Assembly (NCBI GenBank): GCA_013180625.2
Contig: SNVD02006269.1
Coordinates: forward strand, 1 to 64,000
Direction of reading: 5' to 3'
DNA: 64,000 nt
From: Boswellia sacra
Lineage: Eukaryota; Streptophyta; Magnoliopsida; Sapindales; Burseraceae
Of this stretch, positions 33,876 through 45,073 are shown piece after piece; the stretch's first letter is position 1, and each line of letters opens with the position of its first letter. The notes under the pieces were generated by a model. It saw nothing but the letters and a program-made list of their open reading frames with translations, searched no databases and had not been told where the DNA came from. The translations under genes were made by a program, and so were the position numbers.

Positions 33876-34614
33876 AGACACTACAAGAATTTTTTACATA
33901 TTTGTCACTTCACAATTTTTTTATTTGGCAGTTTTTAAAAAAAGTGAGAAATTTAACCATGTCTTAAAAGTCAAACCTATCAATTCATCTTATTTGTCAC
34001 TTTTTGTCTTATTCAATCACATATATATCACATTTTTATAAAAATTTGACAAGTATGTGAAAATGTAATTTTTTTTGTTTTCCCTCTCAATTTTCCCTCT
34101 TTCTTTTTATTTTGTTCTTTCAAATATGTAAATATAATATTTAAAATTTCAATAAATTTATATAAATATAATTAAATAATATAATTTTATTTTTAATCTA
34201 AAAATAAAAATAATTTTTAAAAATCTTTAAGTTAAAGATAACATTAATATTATATGTATGAAAAGAATAAATTTTTAAATATTAAATTTTAGAAAAATAA
34301 AATTTTAAATGTGGAAATTGTATGAAATAAATAAAATTATTTTTTAATTTCAAAGTGATGAAAATCACATTATTTAATTATTTTTATGAAAATTAAGCAA
34401 TTAAAAATATTTAAATAATTATTTTGCAATAATATAACATTTTAAATATGTAAAAAATTATTATAATTTATTTTAAAAATTAAATTAAAACATTTAGTGC
34501 TCTAAAAATTATAAAAAATTAGTTTAATGGTGTAAATGCAAAATTTTAAAATACAGGGACTGAAGATGAGGATGCTGTTGATAATTTTTAATGGATATGG
34601 ATTTTCTGGAATTT

Positions 34615-34632
34615 AAGATTTCTATATAAAGG
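34615..34632 (+). promoter_or_regulatory. Possible TATA element before the captured OPT exon
   Basis: The sequence 'tttctatataaaggaaatga' (about 34619-34638) contains a good TATATAAA. It lies just upstream of a short leader and the OPT-like exon, so a captured or chance promoter could drive transcription of the cargo. Inference only. Confidence 0.3.
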
Positions 34633-34739
34633 AAATGAAAAACCCTAGCCGTCATCTCCTTCTTATTACAAAACCGAGCCTCTTGTTATTACCCAAATCA
34701 CCATCCAGGTCTCCACCCTCCCCATTGGCCATTTCCTCG

Positions 34740-34976
34740 CTGCCATCTTGCCTACCACCCGGTTCAGGATTCCCGTATGTGGAGACAAAGTGTTCTCGCT
34801 CAACCTCGGCCCCTTTAACATGAAGGAGCACATGCTCATTTCTATATTTGCGAATGCTGGGAGTGCTTTTGGATCTGGCTTCGCTTATGATGTTGGGATT
34901 GTTACCATTATCAAAGCTTTTTGTGGCAGGAACATCTCGTTCTTGGCTAGTTGGTTGCTTATTATCACTACCCAGG
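34740..34976 (+). pseudogene. Oligopeptide transporter (OPT family) exon fragment
   Basis: It reads TRFRIPVCGDKVFSLNLGPF, then NMKEHMLISIFANAGSAFGS and later VTIIKAFCGRNISFLASWLL. It ends at a donor-like gtaatc. This is the conserved NPGPFNxKEH region of plant OPT proton/peptide transporters, with the P of NPGPF changed to L. Only one exon is present, and the next OPT exon does not follow. Cargo of the Pack-CACTA. Confidence 0.8.
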
Positions 34977-35414
34977 TAATCCTTTTTTTTAAAAAAATTG
35001 TTTTCTGGAAGTGTTTTTGCTGTTTTGAAAGGCAAATTAAACTGGGATTTTGTTTTTGTTTATTTGGTTTTGAATGCAAGAAGCATGTTATGTTGTTGTT
35101 GGCCTCAGACTTGATTGCGATAAAACAAGCAGTTACTTTCTCTTTTGAAGTTCTCGTAGCATTTATAGGATGGCGTGTTGTCAAACTAACTCGATGCTTG
35201 AAAGCTTGAACGGCATGTCGTTTATTAGAAGATATGTAAAAGATAGATACTATAATCTTCTCCAAAACCCCTTCAGCTCTCTCAGGATTTTGCGATTTCC
35301 TTGCTAACCAAACGAAGAAGAAGAAGAATCAGGTGATGATTCGCTCCGCAATCAAGTTGTCAGGATCAATAGCTACCGTCTCTGCAACCATTTAGTTTCG
35401 GGGACCCGCCCTCC

Positions 35415-36795
35415 ATGGATCCAGCCTGCTCTCCCCATCACCGCCGTTGAGATTACTCCATGAGGAAACCAAAATCAACGGCTTAAATTCAAACCTAGTT
35501 GTCCTTCAGATGATCAATTACGCTCTCACTCATGCCAGGTCTAAGAAATCAGGTTGCTTTAGTTTGGTTTCAATTCAATTCATCATTTAAATAAATTTCC
35601 CATTTTTGATCAAGTTTTTTTTTCTAATTTATTCTTAAATGTTGAAACGTGTAATGGATATGTAGATGAATCGTATGCGTAAGGTTTGCTAGTACTGGAG
35701 CAATGCCTTTCTACTCAGCCAAGTGATGGCCAATGTGCTCAAAATTGGAGGGGAATTGCCTTACTTGCTATGTCTACTTTATTGTATGAGAGGTTTTTTT
35801 TTCTAATTGATTTTGTTTCATTTTATTTGCTGCCTTATTTATTTCATTTGGTGCTTGTATATTTTTACATATTTTTGTGTTTGATTTTATTGTAGAGGAA
35901 ATTTTACGGAGGCAATTGACAGGCTTCAGAGAGTTGAAAATTTAAAAGAATCTTTTTTGGGAGTCAGAGGTAGAGTTTTGCATCTTCAGAAACTTCGATT
36001 TATGTTACATTTTTTTGAACGTTTAAAACAAATGGTGAAAAGGGTATTGAATAGAAAATGAATTTGATTTTTTTTTTTTTTATAGTTGCTGCCATGGAAG
36101 CTCCTGCTGGACTCTATTTACAGTTGGGGCAGGTAAGTTGCAACTGATAGTTGTATTTGTGTTTTTGGATTCTTATAATTATCTGAGTAGAATTTATAAT
36201 TTATTTGGAGATGATTCTCCTTATATAGGATGATACTTCGTCAGTGGTCGCAGATAAATGCTTAGCACTTTCGAGAAAATACAAACCAGAAAGTGGTGGA
36301 GATTATGGAGCTGTGAATGCTCGTGGTAATGCAGTTAAAGGGCTGGTAGAGCTTGCTCATGGTAATGTAGAATCAGGTACAGCTAAAGTCCTTGCCAACT
36401 TGTTTTTAGTTATATCATCGTTTTATAGTGTGTTGTTTTATGATTAAATTGACTTGCTTCGATGCAGCTGAATCTTTCTTCCAACGACTACAAGAGAATA
36501 CAGGCTCCACTGGTGAGGTTAATTTTGCTTTTATCAGTAGTTATGAAAATAATTGTTATGCAATATATTGAAGTTGTTAGATACAGGCAGTGTGGCTTTA
36601 TCATATGGGGAGTACTTGCATGTCACACGGAACTTTTCATTGGCTAAAGAGTTTTATCGGAAGGTGATTGAAGTGTTGGCTGAAAGGAAAGATTTTAGTG
36701 ACATGAATGATTTAGGATCATGTAATATGGCTTTGGAAGAAGTTTCCTTGGCAGCTACATTTGCTTTAGGACAGCTTGAGGCGCACATGGGGTAG
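35415..36795 (+). pseudogene. TPR-like superfamily protein fragment, several exons with introns
   Basis: Exon-like segments with GT/AG borders encode, in order: VVLQMINYALTHARSKKSG (about 35505-35560); LLVLEQCLSTQPSDGQCAQN with MSTLLYE; NFTEAIDRLQRVENLKES; VAAMEAPAGLYLQLGQ; DDTSSVVADKCLALSRKYKP with KGLVELAHGN; AESFFQRLQENTGSTG; and SVALSYGEYLHVTRNFSLAK, ending near LGQLEAHMG. The helical repeats and wording match a plant TPR-like protein, probably plastid-targeted in the parent. An in-frame TAA precedes GLLVLEQ (about 35680), so the product would be truncated. The parent gene is elsewhere. Confidence 0.75.
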
Positions 36796-36899
36796 GGCTT
36801 CAAATTTCAAATTACTGCCTTTTAAACATCGGTTACTTCTAGTATAATCTTCTGCTGCAATATTTCTATAATCTTTAATTCAGATTATCACTGGATTTT

Positions 36900-37080
36900 G
36901 TTTTCAGATTCGATATCGAAGGGTATTTGACTAGTTTTGGGCAACTCCACTAGGCGAGGACTTATGGCGTTGCGCCTCGGATGTCTCCTGTGGTTTCAAC
37001 TCTCGTTGCAGGTGGTGCCACTTGCGTTAGGAAGACTGTGGTGATAAACTGCCTTTTGGGTAAATGATAAACGTTGAATG
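36900..37080 (+). pseudogene. Unidentified exon-like piece in the Pack-CACTA
   Basis: Plus-strand text after an acceptor-like 'ttttcag' includes TYGVAPRMSPVVSTLVAGGA in one frame. I do not recognise the source. It lies between the TPR and amidase fragments and is GC-richer than its surroundings, which suggests captured coding sequence. Confidence 0.3.
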
Positions 37081-37308
37081 TCCAGAGCTTATTAGAAGGA
37101 CCAACAGAGAAGTATTTAAACTCTTTGCATGAATAAGACTATTTGTTTTTTAATGGAAGTGGGGATTCAATATATGTTTTTTATAAGTAGTTATACACTT
37201 TCTTAGGCATAGAAATTTCAGCTTTTCATTCTCAGTTATGCGAACTAAGTTTTTCTTTGGATTTACTATTTTATATCAATTGGTTTTGTCAATTCTTTTC
37301 TTTTCAAT

Positions 37309-37432
37309 ATCAATGGAGTAAATAAGCATTATGATACACCAACTAATCTTGCCGCACCTGCACGAGTACCGAGTGGATCTTTTAGTGGGGTTGCTATTGC
37401 CGTGGCAACTAATCTTGTTGACTTCTCTTTGG
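37309..37432 (+). pseudogene. Amidase (AMI1/OEP64-type) exon fragment
   Basis: It reads NKHYDTPTNLAAPARVPSGS and FSGVAIAVATNLVDFSLG, ending at a gtaagt donor. This is the amidase signature region (usually GTPTNPxxPxxxPGGSSSGxAVAVAA). The catalytic-loop glycines and serines are partly changed: PGGSSSG reads PSGSFSG. Plant members are indole-acetamide hydrolase AMI1 and the Toc64/OEP64 import receptors; which was the source is unclear. Confidence 0.75.
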
Positions 37433-38454
37433 GTAAGTTCTTTATATGTACTTTGATAGCTTATCTCTTCGTTTCCCTGCATGTACATTAGCAATGATGA
37501 TGAAATCAATTATAAGCTTCGTTTCCCTGCATGTTATAAATTTGGAAACTAATAAGATCTGCATAATTTACCAAATTCTAAGAGTCGGGTAAATTTGATT
37601 CATTTAGTTCTGGTTTAGAAAATAGGTTGTGATTTCGTTGAGATTTCTGATAAATGTCATTATTTTAGGTAGTGTTAGTGATAGATTTGGAAGCCAAGAG
37701 GGTCTGCTTGCAATTTAGCTAGAATTCAGATCAGGCTAGTGAAATTTTTGATTGAATAATTGATAGAAATTGAAGATGTATCTTTCTAATCAATCCATAG
37801 ATACAAAGCATCATTGACCAAGTCCTTAACAAGCATGGGGGAAACACATTATGGCAGTATATTGAAATCTTATTGAGTCATGAGGTTTAGGTTTAGATTG
37901 TGAATATATAGCTGTGATGTGTAATGTCTTTCAAACTGGAGTACGAAAACTTCTGCAAGCTTGCACTGGATCAGTTCACTTGTTTTCTTCTCTATCGCAT
38001 TTTTAGCATTCTTTCCATCAGTTAGGAGATTGGCTATATTTTGCTCTTCGTTGATCTGTTCAAGAGCAGATTCAAGTGAAACTTGATAAATAGTACTACA
38101 AACAGCCAAGAATAACATAGTTTCCTGTCACATAAGCATACTATTTCTTTATGCGGATATTTATATCTGGTTTGTAAATGTTAATGAATCATATCAGTGA
38201 AAGGACCTAATTTTCACACTCCAAACAAACTTGATTAGCTATTTTTCATTCATTGTCTTCTTAACAATAATTGTTACTGTTCATTTAGTTGATATATGAC
38301 AATTTTATAGTTATGTTATGGTTTGCTAGAAGAGGCACTCTTAATAGTCATCTTTAGCTTGTTATTTCTCGTGCTCTATTATGGAACCATCCAGCTTGTA
38401 TATATACATTGTCATTTAGCCTAAATTTGAAAGTTGTACTTCGTGTTAAAGAGA

Positions 38455-38516
38455 TTGATGGCTTTAGAAGGAAATTGATGATCTTGAACGAGTTCTTTCT
38501 TCAAATTTGGTGCAGG
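38455..38516 (+). pseudogene. Short coiled-coil-like exon fragment, source unknown
   Basis: It encodes EIDDLERVLSSNLVQ and ends at a gtatg donor. Too short to assign; the heptad-like spacing suggests a coiled coil. Confidence 0.3.
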
Positions 38517-38755
38517 TATGTTTCTAAATTTCTTCATTCTTAAATATAAAGTCTTACTGGAAATTTTTTATAAGAGTCCACTGGAAACATTATCTGTGAA
38601 TAACATTATCTGTGAAGAAGTAAGTTGTTGTTGCATGTCTAGTCATTTTTTTTTGTTTATTTTCACTTAGAGATCAATTTATTGGATTGTTTTATGGATT
38701 CGTTTGTATATCTTTCATTTTAAACTTCATCCTTCTGCTAACTTTATAGCTTCAG

Positions 38756-38878
38756 ATGGACCACCAAGGTTGGCCGTGGAAGAGAAAATCATCATCTGAT
38801 AAAGCTGAGAAGATAGTGGCTGCTGCATTAGACTCCGCTGATGCTGCTCTTGCATCAGTCGGATCTAAACCCAGTCAG
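38756..38878 (+). pseudogene. Filament-like plant protein (FPP) first coding exon
   Basis: An ATG just after a ttcag acceptor opens MDHQGWPWKRKSSSDKAEK followed by a short alanine-rich stretch ending GSKPSQ at a gtatgg donor: 41 codons. The MDxxxWxWxxKSSxK start is the signature of FPP coiled-coil proteins, which interact with nuclear-envelope WPP-domain proteins. The downstream exon (from 38976) is not FPP-like, so the coiled-coil body is absent. Confidence 0.7.
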
Positions 38879-38975
38879 GTATGGCCTTCAATACAGGTTC
38901 TGGAATGGCTGTAATTTTTCATACTGAACACTGTATATTGGGAATACCTAACTTATGACATGTTTTGTTTTGCAG

Positions 38976-39072
38976 GGTTACACTGAGATAAAAAGCAGAT
39001 CACTTCTTTCATCTTTGGAGAATCATGTCACAGTGCTTATTGAAGCTGGAAAAACGATCTACACCGCATTGT
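38976..39072 (+). pseudogene. Unidentified exon fragment spliced after the FPP exon
   Basis: After a tgcag acceptor it reads GYTEIKSRSLLSSLENHV and LIEAGKTIYTAL, then stops. A ~36-base part ('agcagatcacttctttcatc') is repeated at about 39102-39137. The source protein was not recognised. Confidence 0.35.
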
Positions 39073-39499
39073 AAGCTCCAAAATCTTCACGATTTTAAGA
39101 GCAGATCACTTCTTTCATCTATGGAGAATCATGCATGATGACAACTTCCATTGTTCTCTTAACCAATGGTATTAACAATATGTAAATTACAAGGAAAGGA
39201 ATGCCATTTGAAGCTTCCAATATTCTGTTTGCTTAGGGTCTCATTGTAAGATTGTGGAAGAAGGGTTTCATTATATGAGAATAATAAAATAGTGTGCTGT
39301 TCAAATGCAGTAGAGAATGATTATATTTGATCATTCATGTTATTGAACACTGAACAATGTTGTAGATACGATTTTTTTTTTATGCTATGAAGGGAGCCCT
39401 TTTTAACTGATCTAATTTTCTCATCATTCTTGGCAATGATTGTTTTCACTGTTATAATGTGAATCTAAAATATTTCTGCTTATAATATTGTTTCAATAG

Positions 39500-39565
39500 G
39501 TTATGCCATACAGTACTGGTTGCACGACTCCTCTATCTAACTTTGAAGTTGGCCAGAACTATAAG
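39500..39565 (+). pseudogene. Isoleucyl-tRNA synthetase exon fragment A
   Basis: A 22-codon exon between 'tttcaatag' and 'gtttg', reading VMPYSTGCTTPLSNFEVGQN. This is the conserved catalytic-domain segment of cytosolic IleRS (usual form MPYSTGCKTPLSNFE). The next two IleRS exons follow in order at 39899 and 40428, so a contiguous genomic piece with introns was captured. Confidence 0.85.
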
Positions 39566-39898
39566 GTTTGTTATTTGACCCTTTTGGCAATTACTTTCAT
39601 ATTATTTCATAGAACTGAGTTTGCCAATTGATCATTAGTAGTGTCATTCTTAGTCTTTTGAAAGATAGTTTTAATGTAATCAAAATTTTGTACTTCTATT
39701 TTGGTGGTAAGTTAGAATTGGTCTGTTTTGTGGGCTACATCTAGTTTAGATATCATAATGAATTGTTGTATTTTCTAATACAACATAGTTCCTTATTAAA
39801 AAAAAGAAAAAAAGAATTATTGTCGTATTTGCCTCGTTATAGTGTGTAGAATTTTGGCTTTGTTTAATCCAAGTTTTAATGCTTTTGGAACGGCACAG

Positions 39899-40042
39899 GA
39901 TGTACTTGATCCTAAAATAATGGTATCTTTTCCAATAGTTGGAGACCCAGACAAGGCAGCTTTTGTTGCTTGGACAACAACTCCATGGACCCTTCCTAGT
40001 AATCTTCCTCTATGCGTCAAAGCAAATTTTAAATATTTGAAG
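39899..40042 (+). pseudogene. Isoleucyl-tRNA synthetase exon fragment B (editing domain)
   Basis: A 48-codon exon after a cacag acceptor: DVLDPKIMVSFPIVGDPDKA then AFVAWTTTPWTLPSNLPLCV, ending at a gtcag donor. The WTTTPWTLPSN motif is the CP1 editing-domain signature of IleRS. Intact in sequence, but only part of a gene. Confidence 0.9.
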
Positions 40043-40427
40043 GTCAGTTACCCTTGATTGTCTTTTGCTTATGGTTGGTTTGAGAGGGTAAAAAATGTTT
40101 TTTGTTTATAAATTAAAGATGAAGCCTTGTAGGCTCATATAAGTGTGAGGTGATTGTAAACTTTATTTGCCTGCGTTCCTCTGTCATTTCATAAGGACTT
40201 TTAGCAATATCTAAAGACTCTTTATGTTTGTGACATGACTAAGTCTAATAGTTGCCAACATATTTCTTACTATAAGGTTTTCAAGAAATTGGCATTGTGT
40301 TTATATTGTAATTACTACACATTCCCTGGTAATTTGATAAACGTGCTGCTATTTTATGATTTCAATGGCGTTTAGTTATTTAATCTGAGATTAAGAGAAT
40401 ACGCAAGTACGGAACAAGTACATCAAA

Positions 40428-40660
40428 AAAATCTATGTGGTTGCTAAGTCTCGGTTGTCAGACCTGCCTAATGAGAAACCAAAATCAAACGTAGCAAATG
40501 GACCTGCTGGTGATTCCAAGAAATCGGGTTCTAAGAACAAGGGATCCTCAGGTAAAAAAGCTAAAGAGGGAGAGTTAGCTAGACCCAAGCAAGATAATGA
40601 GTCTTATGAAAAGTTAGGTGAGGTCTTATTAGGGTCTTTAATATTGGTTGGAAAGAAGTG
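40428..40660 (+). pseudogene. Isoleucyl-tRNA synthetase exon fragment C
   Basis: It reads KIYVVAKSRLSDLPNEKPKS, a lysine/glycine-rich insert, then YEKLGEVLLGSLILVGKK, ending at a gtgag donor. It fits the IleRS segment after WTTTPW in plants. The donor end is duplicated in the 173-bp tandem repeat that follows. Confidence 0.8.
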
Positions 40661-40993
40661 AGTTTTTATTTCTTAAAATGCTTGATGCTTTTTTGTGTAT
40701 TATTAACTATTTCTTTTGCAGTTGCAGTTCACATTAAGATTGCCATTGAGAGTTATGAGTCTTTTTCCACAAGTCTATTATGCACTAAATTTATACACGG
40801 TTGACATGTTTTCTGATGAGTTGGAAAGAAGTGAGTTTTTATTTCTTAAAATGCTTGATGCTTTTTTGTGTATTATTAACTATTTCTTTTGCAGTTGCAG
40901 TTCACATTAAGATTGCCATTGAGAGTTATGAGTCTTTTCTCACAAGTCTATTATGCACTAAATTTATACACGGTTGACATGTTTTCTGATGAA
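40648..40993. repeat. 173-bp tandem duplication (two units)
   Basis: Units 40648-40820 and 40821-40993 are nearly identical and start 'ttggaaagaagtgagttttt'. The unit includes the end of IleRS exon C, its donor, the following short intron with a ttttgcag acceptor and part of the next exon-like piece. Arose after or during capture. Confidence 0.9.
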
Positions 40994-41379
40994 ATGGAAG
41001 CTTCCTTGGGAATTGTTATTTTAATTTTAATTTTAATTTTTTTGGGGTACTGCTAAGTTAGATATATCATGTGCAAAAATAGAGTATGAACTCATATTGG
41101 TTATTGGCAGTTATATTTTGTAATAAATGTTGTATCTATCTTCATAGTAGACATATGGATGCATTTTTCTGTAAATACTTCCATTTATTGCACAAGAAGC
41201 CCAATACATGTAATTCTTTTTATTATTTCTTCCACTTTACATGTAATTCTTTTTATTCCTTTATTAGTGCATGAGAATGTATTGAAAAACTTTAATTCAA
41301 TTATATGTGTTGTGAATTGCATTTTTTGGATTTTCGTGGTAATTATTATTATATATATATATATTAATTTTTTTAAATA

Positions 41380-41665
41380 CTTGGCGGTAAAAATCGTCAA
41401 GTATATTTTTTTAATTTTTGAAACTATTATACTTGGCGGTCAAAAGCCGCCAAATATATTTTTTTTAATTTTTAAACATATTATACTTGGCGGTCAAAAA
41501 CCGCCAAGTATAGTCATATGCATATTTGGCACTTTGACTGACCGCCAAATATAGTCCAGCCAAATATAGTCAAATGGACTATATTTGGCGGTGCCATTGG
41601 TGGTGCTTTTAAGACCGCCAAATATATACATATTTGACAGTCAAAGACCGCCAAATATGGTCTTT
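41380..41665. repeat. CACTA right subterminal repeats (GGCGGTC palindromes)
   Basis: At least seven copies of TTTGGCGGTC or GACCGCCAAA, several arranged as hairpins such as ACTTGGCGGTCAAAA + CCGCCAAGTA. These are the expected transposase-binding repeats near a CACTA terminus. Confidence 0.85.
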
Positions 41666-41684
41666 TTTCTTGTAGTGAGACTTC

Positions 41685-42130
41685 TAATTATTAACCCTTT
41701 CTAACCTAATGCCCGCTTGAATACAATACTCCCTAAGAACTCTTCTAAAGTGTTTCACGCCATCAAAACATTACCCTACATGGAAACGAACCGTACCATC
41801 ACTCTACAACTTGAACTGATTTTTATGGCAAAAGTTCTCTAGTTGTTTAATTGAAGCTGTTTCATTCTCACAGTCATTAAATGACCATATCTCATCATGA
41901 TCACTGTCACAGTTATCCATGTAGTTTTTCACCTTTTTTCCAATATCAACATCAGCTATCTTATGTGAACTACTTATATTCCTACCCTCCACATTACTAA
42001 TTTCAACATCTCCTACCATGGATTTATCACATGAGGCATCATCGACTTCATTTTTATCATCTTGATTGTCTCCAATAAAGTCAGCATCGTCAAAAGTATT
42101 TGCATGGAATAAAACCATTTTTGCCACCAT
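41685..42130 (-). pseudogene. MULE acidic region and MuDR domain remnant
   Basis: From an ATG at 42130 the minus strand reads MVLFHANTFDDADFIGDNQD, an acidic Asp/Asn-rich stretch, and NDCENETASIKQLENFCHKN. Then, past two in-frame stops, it reads FDGVKHFRRVLREYCIQAGI and RLERVNN. This is the MuDR (plant MULE N-terminal) domain in a single frame. The CACTA element interrupts it at 41678; the frame resumes on the other side at 33875. Confidence 0.8.
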
Positions 42131-42504
42131 AAAAAAAATAAAAAATTTTAAAAGTATAACAATTATTAAATCATAGCAATGCTAAACAATCATACAAAAT
42201 TAGATTTTAATAATATTATTAAAAATTTAATTTAATAATACCACTTTAAATTAACTTTGAAGAGCATATCGAGTAGTACGAGAATTAAGTTACAAATGTT
42301 TCTTATATACTATACTTTTACATTAAACAAGAATCAATCAAATATGTCATTGATACTTTCATGTTAAAAAAGAATCAATCATATACGTCATTGTTCAATT
42401 AGAAATCGATAATTTATATATCTAAAAAATCCAAGAATCCAAATGCAAATATTGTCGAACAAAAAAGAAATATATTTATACATTAGTTATCCGATAAACA
42501 TGGA

Positions 42505-42540
42505 GAGAGAGCAAAGAGAGAGAGAGAGAGAGAGAGATGG
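42505..42540. repeat. GA microsatellite
   Basis: A (GA)n run of about 15 units with one interruption, inside the MULE non-coding part. Confidence 0.9.
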
Positions 42541-43164
42541 CTTTATATTTTGCAATGAGTAAAATATTGTATTTCTTGAGACCAAGTTATGGTTATTTTA
42601 ATTTTAAAGCAAATAGAACATGTAGATTCTAAAATATTGGCTAAAATATAGACTTTTTAGAGAATAAGTAATAGTTATTTTAATGTTAAAGCAAATAGCA
42701 CATACAAATTCTATTGAAGACAAGAAAGTGGACAAGCATGAATGCACTGTTCTATTGAATAAATAGTACATTCCATAGTTGAATTGATTGAAAATCCTAA
42801 TTAATCATGAATGCATAAACATTTACATCCAGAAATGATTCAATATCACTTATATGTGTAATGTAAACATAATGCCTTATGAATTTGAATCCAAATTATA
42901 CTTAACTCCATGACCATTTATCTGGGTTAATCTAAGTTGAACTATTTAGACAAAAATTACTAAAAAGATAATCATAACCAGGTAAAGTTAGACACACATG
43001 CATACGTGCAAACCCAATAGTTGTATCTACATTATTACTAATGTAGTTAAAGGTTTAGCCTTACAAATTCTATGGACATTTTACTTTAATATATTAATTT
43101 TGTATAGATTTCTGTTTTATATAGTTAATTAAGCTACTAGTTTCTTTCTATATAAATACTTTTT

Positions 43165-43430
43165 GACCATTGCTCTTTCACTTTCTTGACACCTCCTAAC
43201 CAATTTCCCTAGTAAAAAAGTTAAGATTTGCTTTAAAATTAAAGTATTGCATAAGTCAATGACTCATTTGGAGCCAAGACAATAAAACAAAAACATTGAC
43301 CATTACTCTTTCACTTTCTTGACACCTTCTAGCCAATTTCCCAAGTCAAAAAGTTTAGATTTACTTTTAAACTAAAATATTGCATAAGACAACAACTTGT
43401 TTGGAGCCAAGAGAATAAAACAAAAGCTAA
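43165..43430. repeat. 133-bp tandem duplication (two diverged units)
   Basis: Units starting 43165 and 43298 share 'ctctttcactttcttgacac' and 'tttggagccaaga'. Non-coding; within the MULE. Confidence 0.8.
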
Positions 43431-44812
43431 CTATTGCAAGTGAAAACTAAAAACCCATGTATATATTTAGATTAAAACATATTCAAAGGATTCTCGCTAT
43501 CTAAAATATTTGATAAGTCTTAAATTAACATATTGGACCATTATGAATCACGAAATTAAATATGGAATCAATAAATATTATTTTTTACAAATGATTTTAA
43601 ATACTAAAGAGAAGGATATCTAGAGTCCTTAAAGTTAATACTGAGCTTGAGGAACAATATAGTATCAGCAATGATTTAACAATAGTACTCTAATATGTCA
43701 ATAGTTAGGAAATTTCAATTCTAATTTACACAAGACCCACAAGGTTGTACTATCACAAAAGATTTTGTCCCTTGAGTACAATAAAATCAAACTTTGTTCT
43801 CTTCTTAAGTAACTGCTCTTTGGCACATTAAAAGAATTAACTTGAAGTTTGCAAGCATCATCATTGGTAATTATCTCACCAAGCAGCGATATTTCGACAA
43901 AGTTCACAATTAAAGACTTCCATTCTACTCAACAAGTAAGTGTTCAGGAAGGAAATCATTACAAACTATTTGATATTTACAAGCCTTTTTCCTAGCAAAA
44001 AAAGACAAAGTTCACGTAATCACAACTGTAACAAACACCAGATTAGTGTCTGTTGGTAAACAAGCAACCCTCAAGCATTTAAGCTCATTGTTAAAAAGCC
44101 TTTTGAATAAAAATTACAAACAAGGATCTCAAAAATATATTAAAAAAATCAATAAATGCTTATCATGAAATAGAAGCAAAAGAACTCCACTTATGCCTTT
44201 GACTAGAATCCCATATTAAATTAATTATGGTGATGACATTTGTACAAAAGTGATGAAAAAACAAGTAACTACAGAACCCTGGTAGGCTGGTATTAAGATC
44301 TCTCCAAAGAGCAAGAAGAAATTATAAAGAAAAAATGGAAAATGTCAAAAGAAATTAATCTCCAAATATAAGCAATGAAATTTCTCAAAATGCAATGGAA
44401 ACCTTTTCCATTATAATAGGCACGCAAAATACAATAATAAAGCACACAAACAAAAACAGATGTGTGTTTATGAACAACCCAACACAAACCTATTAAAAAT
44501 AAAACAGAACATAACGTGAATAACACCCATTAACACAATAATAAAAGAGACCATGAATAGCAAAAATAAAAATAATAGAACAAGAGTTCATACATTTTAC
44601 ACTCAATTTAAGAACACCCATGACAAAACCCCAGAACAAACATAATACAGATCGAGACTAGGGTTACGATTTTGTACTTGAAAAAAAAATTAACTTTCCC
44701 CATGCAACGACAATATCAGGCATAAAATTAAAGCCACCAACCATTATTTCACTATATATGTAAGGAGAAACAACCAACTTACCAGCTTGACGTGCATCCT
44801 CCACAACTGGAT

Positions 44813-45073
44813 CTAATGATACTGTTGTGCAAACTCTTCAATGGAAAACCAAACTAAGCGCGCCACCAAAAAGCCACCACCATCTTCGTCATCATCAACC
44901 ACCACACTGTGCACTTTTGATGCCAAAAGCTTGACGTAGACGTTGAGTCGTCTTCCAAAACTAATCGGTTTTAGTTTTTCTTTTGGACTTCCCGAATAGA
45001 TTAAGCGTTTTGAATTGTTTACCATTTGCAAAGAGATTTTGCATGTCGTTTTACTATTTGGCCCATCACTCAT
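44813..45073 (-). pseudogene. MULE leader ORF next to the right TIR
   Basis: An 86-codon minus-strand frame starting about 170 bases inside the TIR. The middle reads LNVYVKLLASKVHSVVVDDD, reminiscent of the N-terminal part of MULE transposases (a short beta-rich region before the acidic linker). Weakly supported; may be an exon of the transposase gene whose later exon begins at 42130. Confidence 0.4.

Larger units (their letters stand above)
33879..41677. mobile_element. Pack-CACTA element, 7.8 kb, with fragments of at least five host genes
   Basis: The left end is CACTACAAGAATTTTTTACA; the right end, reverse-complemented, is CACTACAAGAAAAAAGACCA. Flanks AGA (33876-33878) and AGA (41678-41680) form the 3-bp target duplication typical of CACTA elements. 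Removing the element rejoins the MuDR domain of the host MULE in one frame, which confirms both borders. Right subterminal repeats are TTTGGCGGTC/GACCGCCAAA (41380-41665); the left has ATTTGTCACTT repeats. No CACTA transposase is present. The interior carries exon-intron pieces of OPT, TPR, amidase, FPP and IleRS genes, all in plus orientation. The two ends have different subterminal repeats, which is a slight worry. Confidence 0.85.

Noticed and set aside
36244..36795. Short independent plus-strand genes of 60-80 codons
   Set aside because: They are single exons of the captured TPR gene read through into introns.
41086..41554. Plus-strand frames of 62 and 131 codons near the CACTA right end
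   Set aside because: They cover AT-rich and subterminal repeat DNA; translated GGCGGTC repeats give the recurring GGQKPP text.
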